A DNA stretch of 64,000 nt from positions 27,656,220 through 27,720,219 of the forward strand of contig NW_019211457.1 of NCBI RefSeq assembly GCF_002443255.2, read 5' to 3'. Of this stretch, positions 1-15,216 are shown piece by piece. The notes under the pieces were generated by a model. It saw only the letters and a list, made by a program, of their open reading frames with translations, made no database searches and was not told where the DNA came from. The position numbers were made by a program, and so were the translations under genes. The DNA comes from Varroa destructor (lineage: Eukaryota; Arthropoda; Arachnida; Mesostigmata; Varroidae). Numbering within the stretch: position 1 is the first letter of the stretch; the number at the start of each line of letters is the position of its first letter.

Positions 1-2115
1 CTATTAGCTGAAACTGTAGGCCGCGAGTCTCGAGGTGTGGTATTTGCCGGGACCACAAAACCGCTGAACCCCGGGATGCCAACTGCCTTCCCGACAACGA
101 TTTGGGGTTGATTATTTTGCTTGCCTGTTTGTCGGCTCGGGCATCTCGTTTCGCTTTAGGCTTCCCCACAGGCCTTAGTAATGACAGCGATACTTTTCGA
201 GGGAGATTTCTCCTCGGCAGTAGCAATGTTCCCGGCAATGTTTCAACAAAGACCATCTATCTGATTTCAGTGATATGCATTTGTATACAGGTGCCGAGTG
301 TTCACCTACATAACGGTTTATTTACTTAATTTGCTGTTTATGCTCGCCATCGTACGGTTTTTGCTATTCGAACCGCCGAACGGACGGCAATAAAAATATT
401 GCACTTTTTTGTTTGTGAAACAGAACCTATACTGGTAATCCATTGGTTCATTGCTGAGTGTGAAGAGCTATGCGGAGCGGTAACGACCTGTTCGACGTAT
501 CGTTTGAAAAGGGTCGAAATGGAGTATATTTCTTAAATGGTCAGAATCTTAACGTCTACAAAGAGCTCAGCTTGTGGTACGCACATCAAATACTAGCCAA
601 TATTTTACATAGAAATTACCTATGCTGTTTAGTTAGTGGTTTATCTAAAATTTCATCGAAATCACAGCAAAGACTTTATAGAAATCAGCAATATAGAAGA
701 AGAAAAAATAGCGGGTTATTCTCGCTCGACGAATACTTTGAAGGAGCCGTAATATCATTTTAGATATGTCTTGCCAGACAACCTTCGTGTGCATTTTTCG
801 TGTGCATATGTACGGCCATTTTCGAAAAAAGTCACGAATAATTCAGTGAATAATAAGCAGCAAAAGACATGAGCGACTGCTGTTCTTGGTGACTCTGACT
901 CCTCTAGCTCATCCCGTTGATTCCCATCAGATGCTTGACGCCTGTCAAAAGATGGAGAAGATTGAATGTAGCCGTGTTTCTGGCTTTTCTATACAGGACG
1001 CTGGTTGGTCATAGCATCTGATGCACACAGATGCAAGACATCAGCATGTGGAAATGGATACAAAACTCGTTGGATGGCCACGTCTGTCAGGTGACACTAA
1101 TTTACACGTAAGCCTATCGCATATCTAGACTGTTGTCGTATCGTAGGCCTTTTGGAAGGGCACGAGTGAATAAATGTGGCTTGAGACCAGGCGAGGTTTA
1201 ATTGACGATGAACTGTTATAGAAGATAATTTTTGGGTGAGCAACGAGGTTAATGAAAAAGCGCGGTTTGGCCAGTTTTCTGTCCCCTCACTATGCCGAAA
1301 CTCGCTATGCCGCTATTTTGTACGCGAATTAAGTAGATACAAACGTTCTGCTAACCAGTAATTCACGCAAGTGGTCATGACCTAGTGTCGCTGTTCGTTA
1401 GTCTGACGATCGGAAAAATTAGCGAGCCAATTTTCTAATCGCTGTCTTTTCTCTGACACAACAAAAAATCCCCCGGGAGCCTTTGTCTAAACGGAAAAGG
1501 CAGGAAAGACAATACCTGCTAAGATGCCGACCGAAGGAAGTAACTATAAAGCATCAAGTTGTCATCGAAGCGGCGCTGGGGGTCTGATTGACGTTGTTGG
1601 ATGCTGGGTGTCACTGCCAGAGTTATGGCGAAAAATAAGAAAAAAAAGCAGTAATAGACTTTTCTAACACGCAGTTCGCGAACTGGGACCGTTTTAGTTA
1701 TTTTGTCGTTTAGGTGTAGAGCTGTTTAATGGTGCTAGTGACTGGCTGTCCGCCCCATGGTTATGCCGAATGTATGATTTTTCGGAAGCTTATTTTCTAA
1801 ACCGATCGTTGCGCCTATTCATGCTGTGCGCTCCTCGCTTGAATCCAGTCTGCAGTCGTAGCTTTCAGACTTGGAAGTCCTGACCACCGTTACACGAAAA
1901 TCTTGGGTATCCCTTCCAGGCGACAAACCATTTGTAGGATCGCAAGAAGCAGAGATCGCAGTGAGAGTAACCGCTCCTTTTTTGGTTATGGGGAACGTTT
2001 AAAATCAGCGTTAAAATGAAAGCGGGATATAAAAAGTAGCCGAGCAACCGAAAACTATCACGAACGCCACGGACGACCCGAGGTAGCGACGTTAATTTCT
2101 TATACACACAGACAC

Positions 2116-2132
2116 ATATATATATATATATA
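2116..2132. repeat. short (AT)n tract preceded by a CA-rich stretch
   Basis: A run of alternating AT directly follows acacacagacac. Non-coding. Confidence 0.85.
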
Positions 2133-3006
2133 AGCTCGAACTTCGCCGACGCTTCGTGAAGTAGTGTCAGTCCGGCTTGCTCTTGCCGCTGGCTTGTAAT
2201 TTCGACAGTTGCCACTCATGACTTCATCACGACTCGACGATGAACGAATCACAACAAAACAATGAGCTCCAGTGATGACGTGAGGGTCGAGTGAAGTTGA
2301 CCGACTATGGCACGATGTCATCTGCTTTTTTTTCCGAGAAGAATAACAGCCCCGTCAGCTGCAGCTATAGCGACATCTGCTGGTGACGTCGACGACAGTG
2401 GTTCAGCCAAGTCGTCCAGAGTAACCGGTGCGGTCCCCGCTGAGATTTCTAACCATTGGCGAGCTGACATTAGAAGCCTTACGTCTTCGGATTTACCGTT
2501 CTAGTTAGAGTAAGTGGGCCCACGACGCTGGGACAAGCGTATTACGGACAGACGCCGGACGGCGAGCTGGCTCAAATACAGAAGTAATACAAGCGCAGTA
2601 GCAATAGCTAGAACGGAAACAATAGCATATGGGAAGAAATGCCGTGATATATCATGATGTTATTCAGCCAGCGATGATCATGATATGATTGTTCGTCTTG
2701 CTAGTGACGGAAAATTTTAATCTCAATATACAGTAGTAGATTCTCTGCCGGCCAGAACATTGGTACCTGCTGTTATTCTTCGAACGAAGCCAGGCAGACG
2801 AGGAAACGAGAAGTAAAAAAAAAAACAAGGAAAAGCTGGTAGGGCAGGTGCGTCAATGGAATATTCGTATTTGTGTTACTTTTGTTAGCCGACGGCTTCC
2901 TACGACTCGTCTGTATTGCCTAGTCGGTCGTTCAGGTGCTTGCTGCATAAGCTCAATATTAACGTCCTTTTTTTGGACTTTGCCACTAGAAAAACCCGAT
3001 GACCAA

Positions 3007-3020
3007 CCCCCCCCCCCCCC
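3007..3020. repeat. poly-C tract (14 C)
   Basis: Fourteen consecutive C on the + strand. Long G/C homopolymers are uncommon and error-prone in assembly, so the exact length is uncertain. Confidence 0.9.
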
Positions 3021-6000
3021 GTGTCTTGGTGACCTGCTCAGTAATGACATGGCAGACAGACTACCCTTGTCCTAGTGCCTACTCTGCTAGCTGGTTACTC
3101 GGGCATTAGCTGGCTGCGCCTGCCTAAAGAACAGCTCCAGCCATCCACCCCCGACCCATCGGCCCACCGGCCTTTCAGGTACACACTAGAACAGCAGTGA
3201 AAAGACCGAGTGTGTGAACCCCTCGGATACCGTATGTTTTCTGGTCGCTCCTCGGTCTGTTATGTGCTTTCGATCGTTTCTTCCTCATTCTTCGTCTTAT
3301 AGCGAAGAGCTCCGATTTTCCCCCGCCCTTCTTCGTACCGTCATTCCATAGCCCAAAGAACCTAAACAAGAGAAGCTGCCCCGTCGAGGCGCTGCTTCTG
3401 AAACTGCCCGTTTCGTTCATTTCCCCAGGCAAGTTTCTAGTTTTTCGCCTTCGTGTGCTTTCTGTTTTGCTACCTCCTTCCTATCTTTTCTGTACCCATG
3501 GCCCCCGTCTCTTTGGCACTAGTCAGCCGTCCTCCAAAGCGGATGGCGCCTCAGCAACTTACTGAACTCTCTTCTTCACCGTGAAGAGCTCAGGCTATTT
3601 TTGCGATGGCTCATTGGCCAGGAAAAAGTCGAAGAAAGAAGCGATAACAGATTGTACGCGCCCAAAATCACGGGCTAGTCCCATCGAATTGAATAGGTAT
3701 AGAAAGGTCAGCTGCTGTTGGTGTTTCTGCTTCGAATTTTTCGCAGGACTTCCCTAAGGTAGAAAGAAGATTCGCCAGAGATAGACGCGATAGAATCTGG
3801 GGAAAGAGTCTAAGAGCGCGGTTGTTAGCTCGTGTAATCTTGGTTCTTCCTTGAACACCTGCCACTTACTTTTTCTTGGTCTCACAGCGGTGTCCCTTCT
3901 TTTCTCAACGCATGAGCAGGTACGGCTGCTAGACGAGGAACAAGGTTACTGTCTCTGTATATTGACGCTTCTAAACAGCCTGAGTTAACCGCGATCTGTT
4001 AGACGAGCTACGGGTTAGGCGTCGACCCCGTTGAATATTTTTCTCTGGTAGCGGGCCCTCATTACTATGTAATTAGACAGCGGTCTTTCTGCAAATAGCA
4101 GGAAGGCTAGGGTACATTTTGTGCGTATATCGGACGAAAAATGTCTACATTAAACACTTCGGTTAGCTGTGCGTTAACGTGCAGTGCAGTTCTAAAAAAG
4201 AAGATAAAAAAATACAGAATAGGTGTCATGCCCCCGATTAAGTCTTATTTGCAGACCGCACGGTTACTGTTCTTCTCTAATAATATTTAGTTTGAGCTGA
4301 TTGCGAGAACGGCCTTAGTCCCGCGCATGGCTAAAGCCTGCCCCGTGATCCCTTAGAAGTCCTAAACATGTTGCTGATGCGAAAGTAGGAGAAGGGCGTT
4401 TGAAAAAATACATTTTCCGAAGCACCGACATTCTATAAATCCCCCGATATTCCCTTCATAAGAGCGTTTCATGTGCAATCATGTGGGACGTAAGCGAGGC
4501 AATCACGGGTTCCAGCATCTTGGTCCCAGAACAGGCATGCGGAAAGCCCTTGAGGTTCGTTTTACGTTTCAAACTGGCTCAGCTCTAACTAAGTGCTGGC
4601 AAAAGCGTCAAAGTGGCTTGAACGTGAAACATACGATGTACTCAAGGACATCTCAGGGTAACAACACAGCATCTAAATTTAAAGGCGGAACTTCTATCGT
4701 GCTCATTACGTTGACGTCAAAATGCTATTGGGAACACACACGTATGTATACCGTAATTAAATAGATTTTGCGGACGCAATAAGTGCCAGAACGTATTCTG
4801 CTTCTTTCCGTTACTGGTGGTGGTTACTCTCCACACATATGCTGGTGTTCGAGGTATATATACATATTACAATAATCATGCTATCAAAGTGAGCTGGAGC
4901 TTCTTATGTCCAGCGTCTCTAGACTCTGCTTCGAGACTTGAGTGACGACTTGGTTCATTGTAAACGCGACCCGAAGGTCTCGCTCACCCGGAAGTAGCCA
5001 CCTCATTAGTGGGCCACAGCTGATAATTCTTCCGAAATTCTTTGTGTTTCGACCAATGGCAGACCAAATAGTTTCGTCGTTCCAGCGGTCGCTTGATTGT
5101 TCCCCATTCCGTTTGGACCCGCATGAACGTGAAATGCCGACAAATGCTATAGTGACGGCTGTAATAGTAATCTTCACAAGCCGATAGAATGCCGACAAGA
5201 ACTGTTCTATGTGGACATTTCATTCTTTCTCATGCCTTTTCTATGCTCACCATCACCGCCATCATCAGGCATGAAAAACCCGCAAATATGGGCATGCTAC
5301 CTAACCTGCCGTCTGCTACGAAAAACCACAGCGTACGCATAAGGATAGTGTCAGCACTACCTGCCGAACCGTTACCACCGGCCAACTTCTCCAGCTAAAT
5401 GATCGGTAACGTAAGGCACGTTCGTGTCAAAAAGTGTTGAGGGGCAATAGAACAGCAATGAGGATTCGGATTACAAACTGCTTCAGCCACGGCAAAAAAC
5501 GAAGAGTGGTTAGAAAGGCTATGTCTGCCTAGCGCTGGCTTCACCCGGGGAGACTCGGTTGTCGCATATAATAGGTCGATTCACTACATTGATTGTTGCA
5601 GTGTTTCAATCATGGCTGGCGGAGTCGACGCCAAAAACAACTACCGGTCCTATTCAGCTATAATAATTGTAGTGTTGCAATGCGGTAGAATTATGCTAGG
5701 TAACTGGCCTCTAGCCCCAATGCTCACTCAACACTCTGCAATTAGAACACGGATCACTAGCTATTAGTCTTGCCGACATGATTAGCAATGCGGCTATGTT
5801 CAACAAACGATTGACGCCGCCAGCGGTGGGGTATCCGGGTTGTCGGTGGGGTTTGACGTTTGCCGATGTCTTCAAGTGGCGACCATGATTTTAATATTGT
5901 TATTGATGTTAGACGAACGCTTCGTGTATGTCTGGGATATGTCCATTCCCCTGTCGTAGCGTGCGCGGTCAGCGTTGATCTGTTCAGGATCCTAAGGATA

Positions 6001-8419
6001 CAAGGAGCAACTCGATGCGCGCTACACACGTTTTAGCAGTTAGACCAATCTGCGATATCGGTGCTATCGAGCCGTAATTACGTTGGTCACACTGGTGAGT
6101 CCCCGTTATTGCTATCACAAGAACAGGCGTTCAAACGACGGACTCAACTGATTCTGTAAGAGTATTCAATTACTATTTTGATTTCGACTAGCTAAAGCTA
6201 ACTGGCTCAAAACAAACAGAACGATTTTTTACTGATTTCACCGACGGACTGATTTTATCCCTTGACGGTTCCCTGCTTAAGTAATATATTCGGTGCCACG
6301 TAGGCTTCTGTCAATTGCATGTATAGTGTGTGATTCTTTGCTTGTGTTATTTTAGATTATTAGATTTTCTATTTTAAGTGTCAGAAAATCGTTGTCGTTC
6401 AGTAGCGATGTAATGTAGACGATGCACTTTTTGTATTCGTTCAGTCATACACTTTTTAGTGCTGTTGCTCTTCTAACGATGATGGCGCTCGCGGCAAAGC
6501 TTTGTGGGGCAATAGCCTTTTGGCTGCCATGCACTGCTTTACGTTCCGTGATCCATGCGGTACATCTTTGCTTAGGACAAACGAGCATGGCGACGACTAT
6601 ATTACATGTAAGGAATTTAAACATAGAAAAACTAACTAATAATGCGCAGAACGCGAACAGACGACTGGGCTTATATCTAATCCATGCGGCGGCCGCTATT
6701 TCGATTATCGGTAGACACTGACAAAAGTACCAGGATGATAACACACTTATCAGGCAAAATTTTTCGACGGAATGTTTATCAACCTACGTATGTATATCGT
6801 CTGCGATATAACAGCTATTGTTGTTGACCACGATGAAGACAAAGTTCATTTGCACGAGTCGCCGTTTGTTCGCCCATCCAAATGTGCAATATTTTGTGCA
6901 TTTCTCAGGCTGCGTATGTAGACAACCGTTGTTCCACCTGCTGTCTGTGACCGTCCGTCTATGGTGATTAAATCAACGGCTTTCTACGTAATGTAAGATC
7001 TACTTCTGACATATACCTAATTTACTTCTTGCCGTAGTTAAGAAGTAGGCTACGTGCTGGCCTGCAGTCGCTACCGACCGCTGTCAAGCGTTAAAGACCG
7101 GTGTGGGTCGAAGCAATGCTCAACAATGTGTTGTGCTAATGGTATCAGTCGCTTGGAGTACGAGCACTCTACGTGCTAGTATCGTTCAAATGGATCCGAC
7201 CCGTACGCGCAGCTCGTTACCATTTTGGCATTCAATACGCATACATTTGGGGGTTAGTATTGTCTACTTAAGAAAATAAAAAAAAAGAAAGCTCCCGCCG
7301 TTCTGCCTGTAAGAAGGCAGTTGGCCAATGTCCATTCACTATGCGCGGTTCGGATTCAGTTGTTTCAGTCTAGGGTGATGCTGCTGATGGTGTCGTTGAC
7401 AGACGCCTGCGAACGCCAGCATCATCACCTATTACCTTATCAAGTCTTTCTTCTGCAAAAAGAGCAACTTCAGTCGACGGGCGCGGCGTTTCCTTCCCAC
7501 CACTACTAGACCTTATTGCCATTCTTGTGGCCGTCGATGGCTTTGTCGTTTTCCTTTAATTTGCTCTTCGTTAGAGTTTTCATCTTCTAACATGTGCAGC
7601 CCATGACTCGCTACTGCTATAACTGTAGTAACATCGTTATTACTTTTCTGCCATAATGTTCCGTTTCCATTACACATTGTATCATATACGCGCCAGTAAA
7701 TCGACTTGGTCATGGCTGACGGACCTCCACACATCCATACTATACCACCATTAAAAAAACCACAGCTAGTGAACCTCCGGGAGCTAGGCAGCCCCAACCG
7801 CATGCAGATACCCACAGTTCCAAACCCCGCCGTTGTAGTTATCTCTTGAGTAGAAATAGCCACCTCCTTAGTGCTAGCGGTTCAGGGCAAGTCTGGGACA
7901 CAGTTATGGGAGCTTCACAAAGGCACTGGCGAGAGTTGTGCCTTGAACGTTACTAGCACCTCTGACTTTGTTACACTATTAGGCTTGTTTAGCAAATCTA
8001 TGTTTTGCTATGCAGAGGTAGCCGTTTGTCAATGGTTGGAATTACGGAAGGATAGCCGACGAAGGGAGTCGCCGTAAACGACTCCACTATTGAAAGTTTT
8101 GGATTGTTCCTGCTTTGCGTCAGCAGCTTGGAAGCTCCACTCTGTTGAGTCAGCTGGTTCGATGGGCTTAGACCCATCGTCACTGCTGAAGTCAGCACGG
8201 GTCATTAAAAATATAGGACACAGTGCGGGCATAGACAAAACTGCGTAATGTGTATAAACGTCTGGGAATAGGTTTGCCGCAGCGTCTCTACAACAAACCA
8301 CATGGGCAGAAAGCAGGTAGAGAAGTGAGCGAATTATGATGGGTTTGCGACACAGTTGCTACCTGTATTGATCGGCTGTGCTCGCCCGCCGTTATTGCTT
8401 TCATTGAAGCCCATTTTTT

Positions 8420-8437
8420 TATATATATATGTATATA
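8420..8437. repeat. short (AT)n tract
   Basis: Alternating AT with one GT interruption follows a run of T. Non-coding. Confidence 0.8.
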
Positions 8438-11400
8438 CAGACCACTAACCACAGGCTGATCGGCGCATATCGTAGCGTTCATATACAGAAAGGGCATCGG
8501 ATACCTGGTACTTTCATGAACACATGCTGTTCTGTTAGCAGTATATACATATGTATTTATGCCACACAATAGAATATACATGAAGCTAACTTACGCACAG
8601 GAAAGGGTGAGTTCGAATGTACGTTTTAGTGGATTGTTTGGACAACCTGACGCGACCATTTATAGTGGTAGCTGTGATTCAATAGCATTAGAATAGCGTC
8701 ATCTCGGTAATTTTTCTCTAGTTCCTTCTTGAAGTCCAGAAGTGTTTAACTTGTCAATTCGCTTTTCCCCAAGCTAACGGCTTATAACCGCGATGAACAG
8801 TGGCGGTAAGAAAATATGAGGTTGCGCAAAGCTGGCTGTATAGCAAGCATAAACGTCGACTGTATGTATGTAAAGTTCGTTAATTATACACGGCTAAGAA
8901 GGACAGAATGCCAGGCATCACTGTGCCGTTATCAGCAACAACAACGAAAAGGCGCCGACGGAAAGGGCCCCATAAGCTGTTTGGTGCTTGCTGACGGTAG
9001 AGTCGGTGTTTTTGCCTGCCTATATTATATTGATCATAGTTTTGGCAACAGCATCGACAACACCTTTTGCAGGCTTCAACCACGGGCGAATAGTTTCGAA
9101 CGGGGCTAGCGCGCAGGACAATCATGTGTTAATGCATACGCATACATGCAGACGTGTGTCCAGCTGATGCGCATTTGGGCATGTCACGTTCAAAGTGCCG
9201 ATAACAATGGACAGAAACAAAATGAAGATTTACGTAAATATCGTGAGGCTACTATAAAGTTAACATGCTAACCAGATTACCATGTTTCTACTTTTCAATT
9301 CAGGATTATCTGGGCCTCTTTAGTGGCATTAAGAGGAATTAGGTGGATTTTTAGTTGGTGCAAATCGGACGCGGAAAACCCGCACTCAATGCAGTGATCT
9401 GAGGGGTATGAGGCGGTTGAACTTTCAAGGCTTGGACTTAAGAGCAATCATCCGAGGCCCAACTGAGCTTGTCGAAGCTTTTGTCGTACCGTCTTGCTAC
9501 CGTCTGGTTAAGACGTAAATGAAAATAGCCATTTCAGCCTCAGATAATGTATTGTAAGAGGCTACGATGCGTGTGGCTGATTATGCTCTGCGCGGAGTTT
9601 ACGCGCCAAGCTTTCCCGCGCCGGCTTCGTCTTGTTGCTTTCTCGCACAGCTCACAACAAAAACGAGTCGCTAGTCGTAGGTAACATCTCGGACACGTGT
9701 CCAACTTAGAGATAGGGGTTTCTTTCTTGGTTCGTTATTTCCGCCCGGGCAGACTATGGGGTTCTAGTATCCTTCTTGTCTGATAAGATTCGGTTGCGCC
9801 CAGGGGTGATTTCGAATGGTGACGCCTGTTTCGATAGACATCCTTTACGAGCAGTAATAGCCTGGTATGGGATAAATATTCGTCGTCAGGACGTTGTATA
9901 CTGCTATATGGAGATGATTTTGGCGCGAAAAAAACGTAAATACGACGATGACAACAACAAGACCTAGTTAACTCAGCCGACTAGTTCTCTAGGCTTTTTT
10001 TAAATCGACTTTTCCAGCGAAGCAATTTACGAGAAAGACTATACCTAAAGACTATAAGGTTATGATCTTGAGAATATTTATGATTCGGTGTACTCGACCT
10101 CGATTCGAAGATAACTGAGCGCTGCATTTAAAATATGAAGGCTGTAACAACTGGGTTATCTCGCATCTTGCACGTTTGCTTCTGGCTTGTGCTTTCGTCA
10201 TCACGGAGAGATGCTATTGTGGGCATTTTCATCCACACCGATGCCACGCTGAATGACCTCTGGACTTGACGGCTGAAGCGTATTAGCTTAGTTGGTTTAG
10301 TTTAATCTACAGCAAATTGAGCCATATGTAGTAGACTACGGTATCTTTTGATGAACCCGGATAAGAGTGAGCGCGGAGATTGTTTTCGTAGCGTTATGCT
10401 GTCAGGATTGCGTGGATACGTGGTGTATAGTTGGCGTTTAATGTTTACGAGCTTGAAGGGTAACGTAAATTAGCGGAAACAACCAGGCGATCAATCCAAA
10501 GGTCAACGTAGACAAGCGCAGGTTTATTTGGATCTCGGGGTCACATAAAAACACATAGCAATTATATCCCAACGTATTTCTGCTACCTACAGAACGGTGA
10601 AAAATACGTAGGTACACGATTCTGCGTCAGCACAAATGTCGCCAATAGAGATGCGAATTTGAGAAGCAGTCGCCTGGTAGCTGCGTTCGTTCCGGCCTTG
10701 CAGAAGGACAATAAACTGAGATACATACGACACATATTCAACAATATATAATAGATTGGCATCGTCGATGATATGTCTGGCCAATCAACAAGCTTCAATA
10801 TATGAATCAGATTAATTTTTAGCGCCGACAAGTTTAGTTAGTAGCTACTTCCACCTGGCTTTGTTGCATCGTAGCGCCTGATCGAGTTCTGCAGACACGA
10901 TCCAGTCCTGTCTGGAGCAGGTGATTTCAAAATACCCCTGGACCTGCATGGACCCAGACACACGGATATATAGAGCACATATGAAATCTCTATAGTGAGA
11001 GCACGATACTCTGGAGTTTCAATGCAGACATGTGATCTGCCGAACGGCTTGAGGGTCTAGGCATATTCGGGGTGGAGCAAGCAGGCGGAATCCTCTTTGG
11101 GACACTACCTGACTACCATTTCTGGCACAGTAACAGAAGGCCAGGAACTCGTCTATTACTCTGAAGCAACCATGGAGTGCAGAGGCGCGTATTTTGTAAT
11201 ACACAAGAATGAAGCTTGGAGAATTCTGCTCCGGACCCATAGTGTCAACCTAAATCTTATCTGTCTCTTTCTTTTGGGTTGTGACACTCTTATGTGCGCG
11301 GACCTCCAATGACGAATGGATACGACGATCTTTTGGGGCCCTCAGGGCAAGAATGCGGAGAATGGAGTGTGCGTTCTTGGAGTGGGTGTCGACTGCATGA

Positions 11401-14400
11401 TATCGCCTGGGAAGCGGAATCTTCTACCTTCTGCAACCTTCCTTTGATTAACGGAGGTTAGAAGCAGGCGCGAACTGTTCGAGTTGCTCATCTGAACCAA
11501 ATTTCGTGGAAACAGATCAAGCGCCTGTTGAATCTAGAGTGCTATATATCCAAGTCAATATTGGATTGAACAACCTGCTACCGCCATAAACTGGCTGGGG
11601 TCATTATTCCAGCAGTCTACCTTGAGAATAATGTATTATACAGGCTGGCCTTCGCAGACAGAGCGGAATGCATTGACCGCTCAGGATCTGTGCCCCGCGT
11701 ACCCGAATCTCCTTTATAGCCACCAGCAGCTAGACAACAGCTTGCATAAATATAGCCAGATTATACATGGATCGCATCAAGCTGGACTATTCCCCGCTAA
11801 ATAGCCATTGTCTACCGATCCAAAGCGAAAATTCCGACACTGCTGATCTTCCATGACGGCCACAAATAAATGACGGCAGCAACAAAATGACGATGATCCA
11901 ACGATGTTATCAAACGCAACAATTGATTTTTAACCATTACAATTCAACGGATAATCAATCAATATTAGCGAGGCACCGGTAACATGCAATGTCAACCATT
12001 AACTGAGCTGCCGGCTTGGGTTTTTTTTCACAACGGCCTTATCAATCGCTGTTGATATTCGACTATTTACATCAGGAGATTAACGATATCTGCTGTGTAT
12101 GCATAAATGATAGATAAGATTGTCTGGTCTGGCAGGATGGCAATAGAATGGCAGGCGAAAGGGACTGTTTAGTAAGAGCCAGAGCGGACCTAGTAGGAGG
12201 AAAGCTGCGGAGGTAGAACTAGGTTCATGATGCCCTTGTGTGGATGTGAAAATGATGAGAGTGGAGCGTTTCGTTCTATACCATTCCGTGTTAATACAAC
12301 CGAATTATTATAGTGTCAAACGCATGTGTGTGTAAAAGCCTAGTACGTTAGGCGGTTAACACGTCTTTAGACATTTGTTACTAGCGTTGATTCACCGAAT
12401 TCCCCTAATACTACTGTTGATATGTATATCGGCGATCGGTAATGAAATTATGTAGGCCCACCTACAACCCTTTGTGTATTCCAACATGAATACAATATAC
12501 TGATGGCTGTGACTATGGCATCGTAGTGGATAGCAGATTGGTCAAAAAAGTCAGGACCTACTTGGCGAATTGGCCAAGGTTTGTAGAGAGAAGAGCTTCT
12601 GTCGTCGGAGATTTCCGTAAGATCTACTTGCAAAAAAAAAACTCGGAAGACGAGGAAATGAGATATAATCGATCCACGCTAGATGAGTACGAGATTCTTG
12701 GACGGAAGGGAGGTCGTTTCTCATAGCACCTTTGGCCGCCATTGCAGGCATAGTGGCTTCGTGCAAATAATAAGCAATTTTCTCGCGTGCTCTCCCCTAT
12801 TTCATAAGCAGGTTTGATTATTGTTGACTTCATCTCTTCGTCTGCTCTGATTTTCATGATCATACTTTATGCTGTCGTTGGAACGGCTGTTCTTGTTACA
12901 GACGTTTTTCTGCTCTTCCTACTATAGCTCCGGCGATGCTAACGGCGATGACGAACTGTCGACTTCTTCTGACGTCATCGAACCCCAATGAACGTGCTTA
13001 TTTGCGTCGACACGAGTTGATCGCCATCCGCATGCAGTTTTGATGACTAGCAACATGTTCTTTGCCCATTGCCGTCAAAGGGAGCTCATCGTTTTTGCCA
13101 TAAGCCCTTCGTTTGTCACCATCAATCTGACGAGCAGATCCACTAGCGAATAACATTGATCGTAACACGATGTAGACCACATTAATGTCCTATACCTTTC
13201 TAGTGCCTACGGTAATCCTGGTACTGTTTGTGTCACGTTTACTACTATTACGGGTATTGGACACGGGCACAGCATCATTTCTCGATACTTTGGGTACGAC
13301 GTCCTCTGTAATTATTTGTATCTCTTCTATATGTGTATATATTGCGGATGCTACCCTATTGAGAAGATTGCGATCTTGAGCCAAGATTCCTTCGGCCACT
13401 TGGCATTCGAGGAAAGGCACTTCGGCCCTCCATTCTATCCGCAGAAGGTTGATGGATGTCAGACGAACGAAACGCAAAAATGACGACTTGACCATTTGCT
13501 TGTGGCAGCATTCGGGCGCCGCCATCCCAGCCCAACGCTCGATTGATGGCACGAACTGAGTGAGCTTCTGCCCTTTTAGCTCTGCTATCGATAAAGTAGC
13601 CTTTATTTGAACGCTGTACATGTCGAATAGGGGTAACAGCTAATTCGACTGTAGTGATGACAACGTCAATAGACTGTTTCGTGTGAGGATGCGATCGCTG
13701 GCCGCCAGATTGACTCAACCACGGATCTGCTGATCTTGAGCGGGCTGAATGAAAAGATCAATTGTCGGAGGACAGATGATTGCAAGATGAACTCGCTAAC
13801 TAACTATGGCCATGTCAAACGCCGTCAAGCAATGTTTGTTAGATAAGCGGAAGGAAAGGGAGGGGGGAGGGTAAACTATTGAACGGGTAGACCGTTGCTT
13901 TTTATTGTTTGACTCCTGCAGAAGTTCGAGGGTACCCGATGAGCCACCTCCTCGAGGCCCTTTAATCTGAATTCGTGCCCCTTGCCTACGTATGTTGCTA
14001 CCGCCCTTTGAAATTACTGTGTAAGGCAAAATCGTCGTAATGACCACTAGGGCATCAGCAACAGCAGTCATTGAGATAAACGCCAAGAACCCCCTCATCT
14101 GCTGATGCTAGATGACCATCTGAAATGGCCAAGTAGTTATTTTTTCGTTCTTTGTTCGCTCGATGCCTTTATCCTTACGGTCCAGTTCTTTATCTCCCTC
14201 TGTCTGTCTCTTGCTTGACGTGTCGCCCCCTTTTCTAGCTACATCATTTCACTCTCCCGGTATCGACAGGACCCCTTCGTGAGAAGGACTCAAACAGACG
14301 AGAATTGATGACTTGATTTGACCTTTTCGTTGGCCTTCAGTGATGCCTTTTCGTTGTCTTCGTGCTCTTTTTTGTCTCTCTCTTTTTTCGTCGCTGTCGT

Positions 14401-15191
14401 ATGCTCGTTCCTCCATATTATCATTGTTATTATTTGTACGGCGTGGCTACACGTTGACGTTTAATAACGAAAATGCACGTTTTGTTTCGCACGCCACTGG
14501 CGAACAGCAGATAGATGCTAACGCCGTGGAGAGATGAACGCCTCCGTGGCGAATATAATAGAAGAGGCCAGGACAACTGACGGTGTTGGGGCTACCCAGG
14601 GAAACTAGTTGGTTCGATCGCTGACGAGTCAATTCGCGACGACTCGCGATTTTTTCGGGCTAGTTAAGGTGTAGCATTAGACGACGAACGCGCCTTCTTG
14701 GTCGGCGTCGATTGGCGTCTTCGCCCCGTTCGTTTCATTTTCTTGATGCTCCGACTGCTGCTGGTGTCGCTGCCGATGCAGATACTGCTCTTCGAACTTG
14801 TGGGTTAGCTCATGGCCTCTCTTTGTTTCTTTCCATTTATCTTTACTCTTCTCGCGGCCCCCTGAGGCGCCTCGCACACCTGAGTCGCGCTCCGACCCGC
14901 GCACTCTCACCGGGATCGCCCGAGGTACACGAGCACTAGTACCACATCATGCACCTGGCAGGCAGCAAAAACGAACTGTCTACCCCATTCTGGCTCGGTA
15001 CAGCTTTTTTCGTCCTTGTTAGCTAGGTCCCATTTCTACGATTATTGTATTATGCCTAATTTAAGCCTAAGACGCTTAGGTAGCTAAGTCTCTCGACGGT
15101 CGCCTAACCTATTATATTGGATGACGTCAAAATTGCTGATCGTTCTTCGGGAGGGCTACGATCCATAGATAGAAGAAATTCTGAACACATA

Positions 15192-15216
15192 CAGGGTGTC
15201 TCAAAAAATGCGTACG
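15192..15216 (+). mobile_element. possible solo transposon terminus (TA + CAGGGTGTCTCAAAAAA)
   Basis: A TA dinucleotide (15190-15191) is followed by CAGGGTGTCTCAAAAAA, a form common at the ends of TA-target DNA transposons and MITEs in arthropods. I found no matching inverted terminus (TTTTTTGAGACACCCTG) downstream and no transposase, so at most it is a remnant. Confidence 0.25.

Larger units (their letters stand above)
1..15189. other. non-coding region, left part
   Basis: I recognise no protein-coding exon, RNA gene or transposon on either strand. Open frames are short (up to about 143 codons), lack homology I can name and look like chance. Only the AT tracts at 2116 and 8420 and the poly-C at 3007 stand out. 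It is probably distal intron or intergenic DNA upstream of echinoid. Confidence 0.6.

Noticed and set aside
14677..14910. Charged minus-strand frame resembling a coiled coil
   Set aside because: The Gln/Glu/Lys-rich composition comes from CTG/TTC-rich DNA. There are no splice sites or homology, and an overlapping frame exists on the other strand.
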